Both the position numbers and the translations under genes were made by a program. From CAYJAD01 sp964369995 (GTDB lineage Bacteria; Desulfobacterota; Desulfovibrionia; Desulfovibrionales; Desulfovibrionaceae), in the NCBI GenBank assembly GCA_964369995.1, contig CAYJHH010000144.1:1-6561 (forward strand): a stretch of 6,561 nucleotides of DNA, read 5' to 3'. The notes below the pieces were generated by a model, which searched no databases, was not told the origin of the DNA, and saw nothing but the letters and a program-made list of their open reading frames with translations. Shown here piece after piece: positions 1-5,831 of the stretch (position 1 is the first letter of the stretch; each line of letters opens with the position of its first letter).

Positions 1-277
1 GCTTCTGCGCTGTGAGGGCTTGGCCTATGCCGTATTCTAGCCAGTGACCACGTTGTAGGGTGAGCAGCTTTTGTAAGTCAGCTTGTGGCCTTGGAAATGT
101 TTTATTGCAGAGAGCAGCACGGGGGCATTCTAAAGCGCGCCCTATGTCCGACAGACCAATATACTTGGTACGATCGCCAAGGTGCATGATTGTGCTTTGT
201 TCATCATGAAGTTGCAAACCGTATTGAATGCAGGCCAAAAGGTTCTGGGCTTTTTCATTGATATAATTTTGAGTCAT
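1..277 (-). CDS. RecB/Cas4-like PD-(D/E)XK phage exonuclease, N-terminal part only
   Basis: Partial gene that begins at ATG 277-275 and runs off the left edge; 92 residues are visible. A ribosome site AAGGA (288-284) lies 6 nt before the start. The visible part has SDIGRALECPR (residues 43-53), a Cas4/RecB-nuclease-like helix with a Cys-Pro-Arg, and RGHWLEYGIGQAL (76-88), resembling the first conserved acidic/His segment of phage RecB-like nucleases. The catalytic D...ExK motifs would lie outside the window, so activity cannot be judged. Such a nuclease would resect linear double-stranded DNA to give single strands for the annealing protein encoded just upstream in the same direction. The neighbour supports the call as much as the sequence does. 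Alternative: another PD-(D/E)XK or DUF family protein of phage replication modules. Confidence 0.6.
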   Translation of the reverse strand, partial: MTQNYINEKAQNLLACIQYGLQLHDEQSTIMHLGDRTKYIGLSDIGRALECPRAALCNKTFPRPQADLQKLLTLQRGHWLEYGIGQALTAQK

Positions 278-283
278 GATTTT

Positions 284-288
284 TCCTT
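284..288 (-). promoter_or_regulatory. Ribosome binding site of the nuclease gene
   Basis: AAGGA on the minus strand, 6 nt upstream of ATG 277-275. It supports this start and lies only a few bases after the U-tract of the preceding hairpin. Confidence 0.6.
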
Positions 289-289
289 G

Positions 290-328
290 TAAAAATAAAG
301 ACCGCCCCCTTATGAGGGACGGTCTTTA
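290..328 (-). terminator. Rho-independent-type hairpin between the ERF and nuclease genes
   Basis: The arms 296-304 and 320-328 (TAAAGACCG / CGGTCTTTA) pair perfectly. After one C-A mismatch (305/319) the stem continues with CCC 306-308 against GGG 316-318, closing a 7-nt loop. Read on the minus strand the stem is followed by TTTATTTTTAC, a usable U-tract. It lies after the ERF stop and right before the nuclease ribosome site, so it could end or attenuate the ERF transcript. It could instead be an mRNA-processing or stabilising hairpin. Confidence 0.65.
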
Positions 329-350
329 TGGGCTTAACTGGTGATAATGA

Positions 351-1040
351 TTACATAGCGTCGGCATATTTCCACCACATCTTTCGCTGAGGGTTCCATT
401 GGAAGCCAATGCCCTTGAGCAATTCTTTCTTAGCTTGGGTATTACCTGTGGCTACAATACAAGTGCGTCCATCGCTGGCTGTGACCTCCTGGTAACTTAC
501 GCCATCAATATGCGGTATTGCTTCTAATGTTGCCTGTGGTGGTGCTGTCTTTTGAGGGTAAGCTTGCTGTGTATTTTGCGGTATGTTGCTGCTTCTGGAC
601 TGTTTTGGCGATGATGTTCTTTTGGTGGGTATTTTAGCGCTTTCTCCATCATCATCTTCGGTAACAATACCGAGCATGGCGGTTAAAGCATAACGTCTGG
701 CATAAGTCATAGCGGAGCCCATACCCTGTGGATCGTTCTTAGGTAGCGGTACAATGGTTAAAGACGCCTGCCATTGCCCCGATGAAGCGTGGGTAAATTT
801 TGTTTGTAAAGCCAAATGACCAGAGCCTAAGTGCTCAGGCGTAGGCATAGGTAGCTGTGTCATCCATATGCCATTGCTTTGCAAGGCGTCACGGCACGCT
901 TCCATGACGGAATTGAGCGTGGCATAATTGCTTTTGGTAAAAGGGTTTGCAGCATCCTTAAATGCTGGCTGTAGTTGCTTTTGTACAGCAAGCAGAGCTT
1001 TGGCTAGGGTCGTTACATCTTGGGATTGATATTCGTGCAT
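351..1040 (-). CDS. ERF-family single-strand DNA annealing protein
   Basis: 229-residue recombinase mediator of the ERF superfamily (P22 Erf type), which binds single-stranded DNA and anneals complementary strands in phage recombination. The N-terminal core spans about residues 8-132 and ends in the ERF signature around 104-125 (GSAMTYARRYALTAMLGI), followed by an acidic EDDDGES stretch (128-134). Residues 135-175 are a low-complexity, Ser/Gln/Pro-rich linker. A separate C-terminal unit (about 176-229) ends in GFQWNPQRKMWWKYAD, an aromatic/basic module resembling those seen at the ends of other nucleic-acid enzymes. The start has a canonical ribosome site AAGGAGG at 1051-1045. The gene sits directly upstream of a RecB-like nuclease gene, the expected annealase/exonuclease pairing, and marks this side as prophage or phage-derived. 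It is complete and of usual length. Confidence 0.93.
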   Translation of the reverse strand: MHEYQSQDVTTLAKALLAVQKQLQPAFKDAANPFTKSNYATLNSVMEACRDALQSNGIWMTQLPMPTPEHLGSGHLALQTKFTHASSGQWQASLTIVPLPKNDPQGMGSAMTYARRYALTAMLGIVTEDDDGESAKIPTKRTSSPKQSRSSNIPQNTQQAYPQKTAPPQATLEAIPHIDGVSYQEVTASDGRTCIVATGNTQAKKELLKGIGFQWNPQRKMWWKYADAM

Positions 1041-1044
1041 ATAT

Positions 1045-1051
1045 CCTCCTT
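1045..1051 (-). promoter_or_regulatory. Strong ribosome binding site of the ERF gene
   Basis: AAGGAGG on the minus strand, 4 nt before ATG 1040-1038. It abuts the U-tract of the hairpin at 1063-1090, so the hairpin is effectively the 5' leader of the ERF cistron. Confidence 0.75.
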
Positions 1052-1090
1052 AAAAATAAAATCCCCTACCTGCGCATAGGCAGGAAGGGG
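1052..1090 (-). terminator. Rho-independent-type hairpin downstream of the ATPase/TOPRIM operon
   Basis: Stem CCCCT-A-CCTGC (1063-1073) pairs with GCAGG-A-AGGGG (1080-1090) with one A-A mismatch and a 6-nt loop (1074-1079). On the minus strand it is followed by ATTTTATTTTT. It lies 61 nt beyond the stop of the TOPRIM-like gene, so it is a natural terminator for that operon. It ends right at the ERF ribosome site, which leaves little room for a separate ERF promoter after it. Confidence 0.65.
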
Positions 1091-1097
1091 TACTTTT

Positions 1098-1122
1098 TAT
1101 ATATTCAAGATATTGATATATA
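1098..1122. repeat. AT-rich inverted repeat in the TOPRIM-ERF intergenic region
   Basis: TATATATTCAA (1098-1108), spacer GATA (1109-1112), TTGATATATA (1113-1122): 10-bp arms that match except for one extra T in the left arm. It could be an operator dyad for a phage-type repressor or a weak RNA stem in the leader of the ERF transcript. The flanking AT-rich DNA could hold a minus-strand promoter, but I see no convincing -35/-10 pair. Confidence 0.4.
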
Positions 1123-1151
1123 GACGACTTTTTTTGATGAACGTAAAAGTT

Positions 1152-1913
1152 TTATTGCAAAATCTTGCGTACATCTTGTGCGAAGCGTTCAGCCGAAGGG
1201 CATTGCTTTTTACAATGGGCAAAGTTTTTTGCTAATTCTTCGGACTTATTTTGAGTAAGGAGGACCTTATCTACGGTTTGTTGTCCCTCTGCATCGCTGT
1301 AAGGTTGAGCTCCAAGGCAAATGAGTGCATTGTAAACATCAGAATTTTTCACACTTTCATAATCTTGCATAGCCGGCAGATGCTTTTGGCAATCGTCCAG
1401 GCTGTGTAATGTTAAAAACCATGTTTCTAGGCACTGCACAGGTACGCACCACAGCGCATCGTTTTCCTTAAGCCCCGTCCAATGTTGCAGAGCTTCGCGG
1501 CAATATTGCCCTCTATCTTTAGCGGCTTCAAAGGCTCCCTTAGGGTGATGCGCTGTCAGTTCTTCTGCTATGTCACCATCAAGATGGAAAACAAGGATAG
1601 GATTTTCTTGAAAGGCTGTGACAGCACGCCAGCTAGGCTGAGAGTTTTGCGATGGAGGTGTTATATTAAATCCCATTTTTTCAAATGTTGTTCTATCCTT
1701 AGCCATTTGCTCTTCACTCTTAATTTCACCACGAAATTTCTCACAAGTAACTTTAAGGGCGCTCCAGCCTCTTCCGCTGGTAGCGTCACCGCTGGGGAAT
1801 ATCACTGCTGGAAATGCGCACTCTAGCTCAAGCTCCGTTGTTAGGCCTTGTAAAATGACTTGCAATGCGTCAATATCTGTTTGTCCTTCAGCAGCTATGA
1901 TAAAATTATACAT
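1152..1913 (-). CDS. TOPRIM/DUF4276-like protein, partner of the upstream ATPase
   Basis: 253-residue soluble protein with no signal peptide or membrane segment. The N-terminus is a hydrophobic strand followed by an acidic motif, FIIAAEGQTD (4-13, Glu9). A second strand carries a DxD-type motif, ILVFHLDGD (106-114, Asp112 and Asp114), and a third conserved-looking segment is VPVQCLETWFL (157-167, Glu163). The order Glu, then DxD, then a later acid fits a TOPRIM-like metal-binding nuclease fold as in OLD-family, DUF4276, DUF4435 (AriB) and RloB proteins; DUF4276-like is my best guess. It follows the ATPase gene after a 9-bp gap, and its ribosome site TAAGGTG (1925-1919) includes the ATPase stop codon, so translation is probably coupled. 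Inferred role: effector, possibly a nuclease, held or triggered by the ATPase. The exact family needs a profile search. Confidence 0.62.
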   Translation of the reverse strand: MYNFIIAAEGQTDIDALQVILQGLTTELELECAFPAVIFPSGDATSGRGWSALKVTCEKFRGEIKSEEQMAKDRTTFEKMGFNITPPSQNSQPSWRAVTAFQENPILVFHLDGDIAEELTAHHPKGAFEAAKDRGQYCREALQHWTGLKENDALWCVPVQCLETWFLTLHSLDDCQKHLPAMQDYESVKNSDVYNALICLGAQPYSDAEGQQTVDKVLLTQNKSEELAKNFAHCKKQCPSAERFAQDVRKILQ

Positions 1914-1918
1914 AGTGA

Positions 1919-1925
1919 CACCTTA
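1919..1925 (-). promoter_or_regulatory. Ribosome binding site overlapping the ATPase stop codon
   Basis: TAAGGTG on the minus strand: its first three bases are the ATPase stop codon, and the start of the TOPRIM-like gene follows 5 nt later. This arrangement suggests translational coupling and fixed stoichiometry. Confidence 0.6.
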
Positions 1926-3185
1926 TATGGATATTCTGGGTATGCCGCCAAGAGCGCCGGAAGTCCACAAAGATGACAAAGTATTACCCTGCATAAGTTC
2001 TCGCCATTGCTCGCGTGTCATGTCATCAAGAGGCTTAATGCGCTTGACTATGGTGCTGCCATCTTCTTCACTGCGCTCTACCACATAGAGGCGTATATCA
2101 TCGTCAAAGAGGTCAAGAGCATTGAGCATAGACGGATTATGCGTGGTTAAAATCATTTGTTTTTGATCTTGTTCTTTAATGAGTTTAATAACTTCACTGA
2201 GCAAGGCATCAGAAAGGCGAGGATTGAGTGCTGCGTCCATGTTGTCTATAGCGAAAAATTGTGGTGCGCCAGGGTGGAGAATAAGCATAAGAAGGAATAA
2301 GGCATATAAAGCGCCTTCGCTGACATCATGAGCAAGTAGAGTTTTAAATTCTCTTGCTATTCGATTGTCTTCAAAAGATACTACATGTTCTCCTGTATGA
2401 ACATTGTGTGAAATAAAATTCTGTTCTGGTTTTTTTACTCCGACCTTTTCAAGCCAAGGGAAAAGTTTAGTGAGTGTGTTTACTATAACAGGGAAAGTAT
2501 TTGTATGACAATCATCTAGGCTTACTAAAAGGTAGAGGATAGCATACGCTAATCCCCCACCATAGAGCCCTAAAGGGGTTACCTTACTCTCATCGTTAGA
2601 AATACCACGCAAAATAGGTGTAGAGGGAGCGTAAATGGCGTATTTTTCTAAAATTTGGCTTATGGCTGCATATTTAGTACGTATTTTAGCGGCTTCTCCG
2701 TCCGCAAATACCATAGCTAAAATACCGTCTGTATCCTGAGGTTTTTCAAATTTCTTGTCTAGCACATTCATGCTGTCTGTACTGCGATGTATAATTTCTT
2801 TGTCATTCTTACTAATATTTTCATGGTAATAATGCAAAGAATCACTGCCACTTTCTCTTTTAGGTGAAACGGATAAACTATAGTTCAGTTTTTCTGTAAA
2901 TTGTGCTTCCAAGCTAAAGGTTTCTTTTCTTTCTCTCCCCTTCAGCGCCGCCTTAAACACCTCAGGAGCCGAGAGGCGCACACCTCTATCTTTAAGCCTA
3001 GCATAATCCATGCGCCCGCTGGCAGCGGCTGAAAGCACGCCTATAGCTTCAAGGATATTACTTTTCCCTGCACCATTTTCGCCTATGAGCACATTTACCT
3101 TGCCCAAATCCAAGGTAATGTCCGCAATGGATTTAAAGTCTTTTATGGTAATGCTTTGTATAGCTTGCTGTACTTTTTCGCTCAT
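1923..3185 (-). CDS. AAA_21 / OLD-like ATPase (ABC-ATPase fold)
   Basis: 420 residues from the ATG at 3185-3183, chosen because GGAGA (3195-3191) sits 5 nt upstream and homologous ATPases begin with this kind of segment (SITIKDFKSIADITL, 11-25). The frame is open back to an ATG at 3299, but that start has no ribosome site. Walker A is GENGAGKS (35-42); a signature-like HDVSEGAL is at 286-293; Walker B is FFAIDNMDAALNP (310-322), with Asn315 where Glu is usual; the switch histidine is in TTHNP (347-351, His349). The C-terminus has the LWTSGALGGIP tail (406-416) typical of this family. There is no long coiled coil, so it is a compact RecF/OLD-like ATPase and not an SMC. It is the first gene of an operon with the TOPRIM-like gene. 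Such pairs (OLD, PARIS, AbiL) are usually anti-phage sensors; the specific system is not identified. Confidence 0.87.
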   Translation of the reverse strand: MSEKVQQAIQSITIKDFKSIADITLDLGKVNVLIGENGAGKSNILEAIGVLSAAASGRMDYARLKDRGVRLSAPEVFKAALKGRERKETFSLEAQFTEKLNYSLSVSPKRESGSDSLHYYHENISKNDKEIIHRSTDSMNVLDKKFEKPQDTDGILAMVFADGEAAKIRTKYAAISQILEKYAIYAPSTPILRGISNDESKVTPLGLYGGGLAYAILYLLVSLDDCHTNTFPVIVNTLTKLFPWLEKVGVKKPEQNFISHNVHTGEHVVSFEDNRIAREFKTLLAHDVSEGALYALFLLMLILHPGAPQFFAIDNMDAALNPRLSDALLSEVIKLIKEQDQKQMILTTHNPSMLNALDLFDDDIRLYVVERSEEDGSTIVKRIKPLDDMTREQWRELMQGNTLSSLWTSGALGGIPRISI

Positions 3186-3190
3186 GGTTT

Positions 3191-3195
3191 TCTCC
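3191..3195 (-). promoter_or_regulatory. Ribosome binding site deciding the ATPase start
   Basis: GGAGA on the minus strand, 5 nt before ATG 3185-3183. The upstream alternative ATG at 3299 lacks such a site, so the shorter protein is preferred. Confidence 0.55.
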
Positions 3196-3303
3196 GCAGG
3201 TAAAGTCTGAAGGGGTTGTGAAATGTGCAAACCGACGCTTCCTTTATATAAATAATGTTCCCCAGCGTAAAGTCTTTTCATGTATTGCTTTGCTAGCATT
3301 TCC

Positions 3304-3316
3304 GCGCATAATGCGC
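3304..3316. repeat. Short perfect palindrome in the divergent intergenic region
   Basis: GCGCAT-A-ATGCGC: 6-bp perfect arms around one base, between the divergent ATPase and hsd genes. It is a possible regulator site for the minus-strand ATPase operon, but is short enough to be chance. Confidence 0.3.
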
Positions 3317-3371
3317 TTAAGAGGCATTTTTCTATCCCCTTACAATCATATTCAAAAGACAGTTCACAGGC

Positions 3372-3400
3372 TTGATATTACTATTAGTATTCTGTATCAT
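3372..3400 (+). promoter_or_regulatory. Sigma70-like promoter of the hsdM chimera (and drt3)
   Basis: TTGATA (3372-3377), a 17-bp spacer, then TATCAT (3395-3400): each hexamer matches consensus in five of six positions with ideal spacing. It lies 55 bp before the hsdM start. The spacer holds a small dyad TACTA-T-TAGTA (3379-3389), a possible operator. No second good promoter is visible before the drt3 genes, so it probably serves all three. Confidence 0.6.
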
Positions 3401-3436
3401 GTCATAAAGGTTAGTATATATTCTTTATCATTTTTT

Positions 3437-3441
3437 AGGAG
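3437..3441 (+). promoter_or_regulatory. Ribosome binding site of the hsdM chimera
   Basis: AGGAG with 14 nt to the ATG at 3456, longer than optimal. No better in-frame start lies between, and the protein begins as HsdM proteins do, so the start is kept. Confidence 0.45.
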
Positions 3442-3455
3442 CACAACACACGCCC

Positions 3456-4487
3456 ATGAACAACCGCACGTATAATCAAATAGTCAACTTTATCTGGTCC
3501 ATTGCCGACGATTGCCTTCGGGACATATACGTACGCGGAAAGTATCGTGATGTTATTTTGCCCATGGTGGTTATTCGCCGTCTTGATGCCGTGCTGGAAG
3601 ACAGCAAGGAAGAAGTGCTCAAGACAAAAAAGATGCTGGATGATGCAGGCATTGCCAATCAAAATGACGCCCTCTGCCAAGCGGCTGGGCAGTCTTTTTG
3701 CAATGCATCGCCCTTTAGGCTGAAAAACTTAACAGCACGTGCGCAGCAGCAAAAGCTGAAGAGCGATTTTATTGCCTATCTCGATGGATTCTCCCCCAAT
3801 GTGCAAGAAATTTTGGATAAATTTAAGTTTCGCAATCAAATTGACACCATGGTGGAGTCGGAGATTTTAAGCGCCGTCATAGAGAAATTTGTTTCGCCCA
3901 CCATCAATCTAAGCCCCAAGCCCATTGTGGACGCTCAAGGCCATGAAAAGCACCCTGCGCTGGACAATCACACCATGGGCACGGTGTTTGAAGAGCTTAT
4001 TCGCAAATTTAATGAAGAAAATAACGAAGAAGCGGGCGAGCACTTCACCCCTCGCGATGTGGTGGAGCTCATGGCCGATTGCATTTTCATGCCCATTGCA
4101 GACCGCATCATGGACAGCACCTATTCTTGTTATGACGGTGCCAGCGGCACGGGTGGCATGCTCACTGTGGCGCATGACCGCTTGGAAAAGCTGGCACAGG
4201 AGCATCATAAAAAGGTGTCCATTCACCTTTTTGGGCAGGAGTCTCAGCCCGAAACCTATGCCATCACCAAGGCGGACATGCTGTTCAAGGGCGAAGGCTA
4301 CCAAAATGCCATTAAGAATTCCGGTAAGCAAAATGCCTGTATAGAATTTGAACGCACCTTTAAAAACGCCATCCAAGGCATTATGAAGGACAGCATTGAA
4401 TTGTATAAGCAAATTAACGATAATAAGTCATTGCGCAGCTTTTTGCCCGAGTCTATCTTTAGCGTGGCGTATGACAAAGGTGCTTAG
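3456..4487 (+). CDS. hsdM: Type I methyltransferase HsdM, truncated and fused in frame to the HsdR C-terminus
   Basis: 343 residues, well short of the roughly 500 or more usual for HsdM. Residues 1-150 are the helical HsdM N-terminal domain, and 170-281 begin the N6-adenine methyltransferase domain: GEHFTPR (195-201) and the S-adenosylmethionine loop DGASGTGG (227-234), then LFGQESQPETYAITKADML. At about residue 281, where HsdM should continue towards its catalytic NPPY motif IV, the sequence changes to GYQNAIKNSGKQNACIEFER (281-300) and on to LYKQINDNKSLRSFLPESIF (316-335), which reads like the extreme C-terminus of HsdR. The simplest reading is an in-frame deletion that removed the rest of hsdM, hsdS and most of hsdR, with the junction near 4296-4300. 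Without motif IV it should not methylate. The drt3a start follows 9 bp after its stop. Confidence 0.85.
   Translation: MNNRTYNQIVNFIWSIADDCLRDIYVRGKYRDVILPMVVIRRLDAVLEDSKEEVLKTKKMLDDAGIANQNDALCQAAGQSFCNASPFRLKNLTARAQQQKLKSDFIAYLDGFSPNVQEILDKFKFRNQIDTMVESEILSAVIEKFVSPTINLSPKPIVDAQGHEKHPALDNHTMGTVFEELIRKFNEENNEEAGEHFTPRDVVELMADCIFMPIADRIMDSTYSCYDGASGTGGMLTVAHDRLEKLAQEHHKKVSIHLFGQESQPETYAITKADMLFKGEGYQNAIKNSGKQNACIEFERTFKNAIQGIMKDSIELYKQINDNKSLRSFLPESIFSVAYDKGA
4299..4487 (+). pseudogene. hsdR: Remnant of hsdR (C-terminal ~62 codons) inside the chimera
   Basis: This is the 3' segment of the chimeric frame. Its residues (282-343 of the fusion) carry the pattern of an HsdR C-terminal helical tail: a Gln-Asn-Ala run followed by an acidic/aromatic position, then LYKQ...DN.S.R.., ending AYDKGA. 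Nothing of the restriction nuclease or of the helicase motor is present. It shows that the lost operon had hsdR last and that the drt3 genes sat immediately after hsdR. The assignment is from remembered family patterns; an alignment to HsdR would settle it. Confidence 0.65.
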
Positions 4488-4491
4488 GGGG
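4486..4491 (+). promoter_or_regulatory. Ribosome binding site selecting the GTG start of drt3a
   Basis: AGGGGG, 5 nt before GTG 4497-4499, overlapping the stop codon of the chimera. It supports the GTG start and coupling to the upstream frame. Confidence 0.6.
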
Positions 4492-4496
4492 TAAGT

Positions 4497-5831
4497 GTGT
4501 TAAATCAGTCATTTAATTATAGTAATATTCGTGAAATCTATGAAAACGAACGGAGAAAAGGATTTGACCTAGATAAAAAATTTTTTCCAAACACGCATCA
4601 AATAAATAAAAAATTACAAAAATTGAGAAATGAAAAAAATGAGTCACCTGCTAAACTTAAGCAATACCAAGAAGAATTAAACAGCAGGGAAGAATCCATA
4701 CAAAAAGAAATTTATGATTTATGCAGTGATAAAAAAATTGAAAATCATAAAATTGAAATTATAAAATCATTCTGTCCTAGAGGCAAAGAATTATATACAA
4801 TAAAAGATGACGATTCTATAGCTTATTTTTATATGAAACTTGTACAAAATAATATTAAAAAGTGTTACAAAGTTGTTCAGTCAGATAGATTTAAAATTAC
4901 AAATCAATTAAGTATTATTTTGAATGACATAATTCCAAAAAGTATTTTAAGGATAGATATTAAAAGTTTTTACGAAAATATAAACCATGATAAAGTTGTA
5001 AAATTTATAAATTCAAACCCTATTCTAAGCTCTAGTACGAGAAAAATAATTTCGAACATATTATATCAATACAAAGAATATAGTTCAAAAAAAAATGGAA
5101 TACCAAGAGGTTTAGGTATTAGTGCTTATCTTGCTGAGTTGTATATGCGCAGCTTCGATAAAGAAATTAGGAACAGTGAAGATGTTATTTATTATGCACG
5201 GTATGTAGATGACATTGTAATCGTTTTTTCAGGTGAAGTTAATGAGAAAGATATCGTCGAAAATATCAAAGAATTGTTATATAATTTAGAGCTTGAAATG
5301 CATGATGTTGGAAAAAAATATTTCTTTGCAAATTCAAAAGAAATAGGGAAAAGTTTTAGCTATTTAGGGTATAGATTTGAAATAAGTAGTAATGGAATTT
5401 TAATTGATATAAGCAATGAAAGAATGAATAAAATAAAAAAAAGAATTGAATTGTCGCTAAATGACTATAATAAAAAAAGAAAAAAATATATTTCATTAAG
5501 AGGTGACAACATGTTGCAAAGACGTCTTGAAAGGCCACACGAAGACTTATTTATAAAAAGAATTAAATTTTTAACTAACAATGCAAAATTATGTAATAGC
5601 AAGAAACATACAGTTGTAGGAATATTTTTTTCTAACCGGCTAATTACAACATATGATTCTCTAAAAGAATGTGATCTATTCTTAAGTAAAATATTGAAAA
5701 AAATGTCAAATAGAGTTATTCGTAAAATAAAAAATCATACTTTTGAAGAAGGTTTTAAAACCAAAAGGTTTATAAAACTTACAGCACAAGAACTTGAAGA
5801 AGTAACAAGGGTTTGGAAATATGTCTTATAA
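4497..5831 (+). CDS. drt3a: Antiviral reverse transcriptase Drt3a (DRT type 3)
   Basis: 444-residue reverse transcriptase, apparently complete, with a GTG start. A Lys/Glu-rich helical N-terminus (1-100) has FDLDKKFFPN at 23-32. The palm motifs follow: motif A ILRIDIKSFYENI (150-162, catalytic Asp154), motif B GIPRGLGISAYLAELYM (201-217), motif C ARYVDDIVIVF (234-244, catalytic Asp238 and Asp239), and a motif D-like SYLGYRFE (288-295). All three catalytic acids are present. The basic C-terminal region (310-440) is probably the thumb. I recognise it as Drt3a (UG3 clade) because of these features and because the next gene has a Drt3b-type N-terminus; Drt3a and Drt3b act together, with a non-coding RNA, in anti-phage defence. 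It is strongly AT-rich, unlike the chimera just upstream, which suggests separate acquisition. It overlaps the next gene by 11 bp. Confidence 0.85.
   Translation: MLNQSFNYSNIREIYENERRKGFDLDKKFFPNTHQINKKLQKLRNEKNESPAKLKQYQEELNSREESIQKEIYDLCSDKKIENHKIEIIKSFCPRGKELYTIKDDDSIAYFYMKLVQNNIKKCYKVVQSDRFKITNQLSIILNDIIPKSILRIDIKSFYENINHDKVVKFINSNPILSSSTRKIISNILYQYKEYSSKKNGIPRGLGISAYLAELYMRSFDKEIRNSEDVIYYARYVDDIVIVFSGEVNEKDIVENIKELLYNLELEMHDVGKKYFFANSKEIGKSFSYLGYRFEISSNGILIDISNERMNKIKKRIELSLNDYNKKRKKYISLRGDNMLQRRLERPHEDLFIKRIKFLTNNAKLCNSKKHTVVGIFFSNRLITTYDSLKECDLFLSKILKKMSNRVIRKIKNHTFEEGFKTKRFIKLTAQELEEVTRVWKYVL

Noticed and set aside
1482..2088. Plus-strand frames opposite the TOPRIM and ATPase genes
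   Set aside because: They lack ribosome sites and domains, and the minus-strand genes explain the coding signal.
3186..3299. Upstream extension of the ATPase to an ATG at 3299 (38 extra residues)
   Set aside because: That start has no ribosome site, whereas ATG 3185 has GGAGA at good spacing and the following residues begin the conserved ATPase strand.
3446..3451. ACACAC in the hsdM leader as a possible DRT3 RNA template
   Set aside because: It lies between the hsdM ribosome site and start codon, over 1 kb from drt3a, with no surrounding RNA structure; likely chance.
3218..3475. Plus-strand open frame of 85 codons across the divergent intergenic region
   Set aside because: It crosses the hsd promoter and the hsdM start, has no recognisable domain, and looks like a chance frame.
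3435..4412. Antisense and shifted frames inside the hsdM chimera
   Set aside because: They mirror the strong codon structure of the real HsdM frame and encode nothing recognisable.
4497..5831. Group II intron or retron reverse transcriptase
   Set aside because: No maturase or endonuclease domain, no intron ribozyme ends, and no retron msr/msd-like inverted repeats nearby; the partner gene with Drt3b-type motifs fits DRT3 better.
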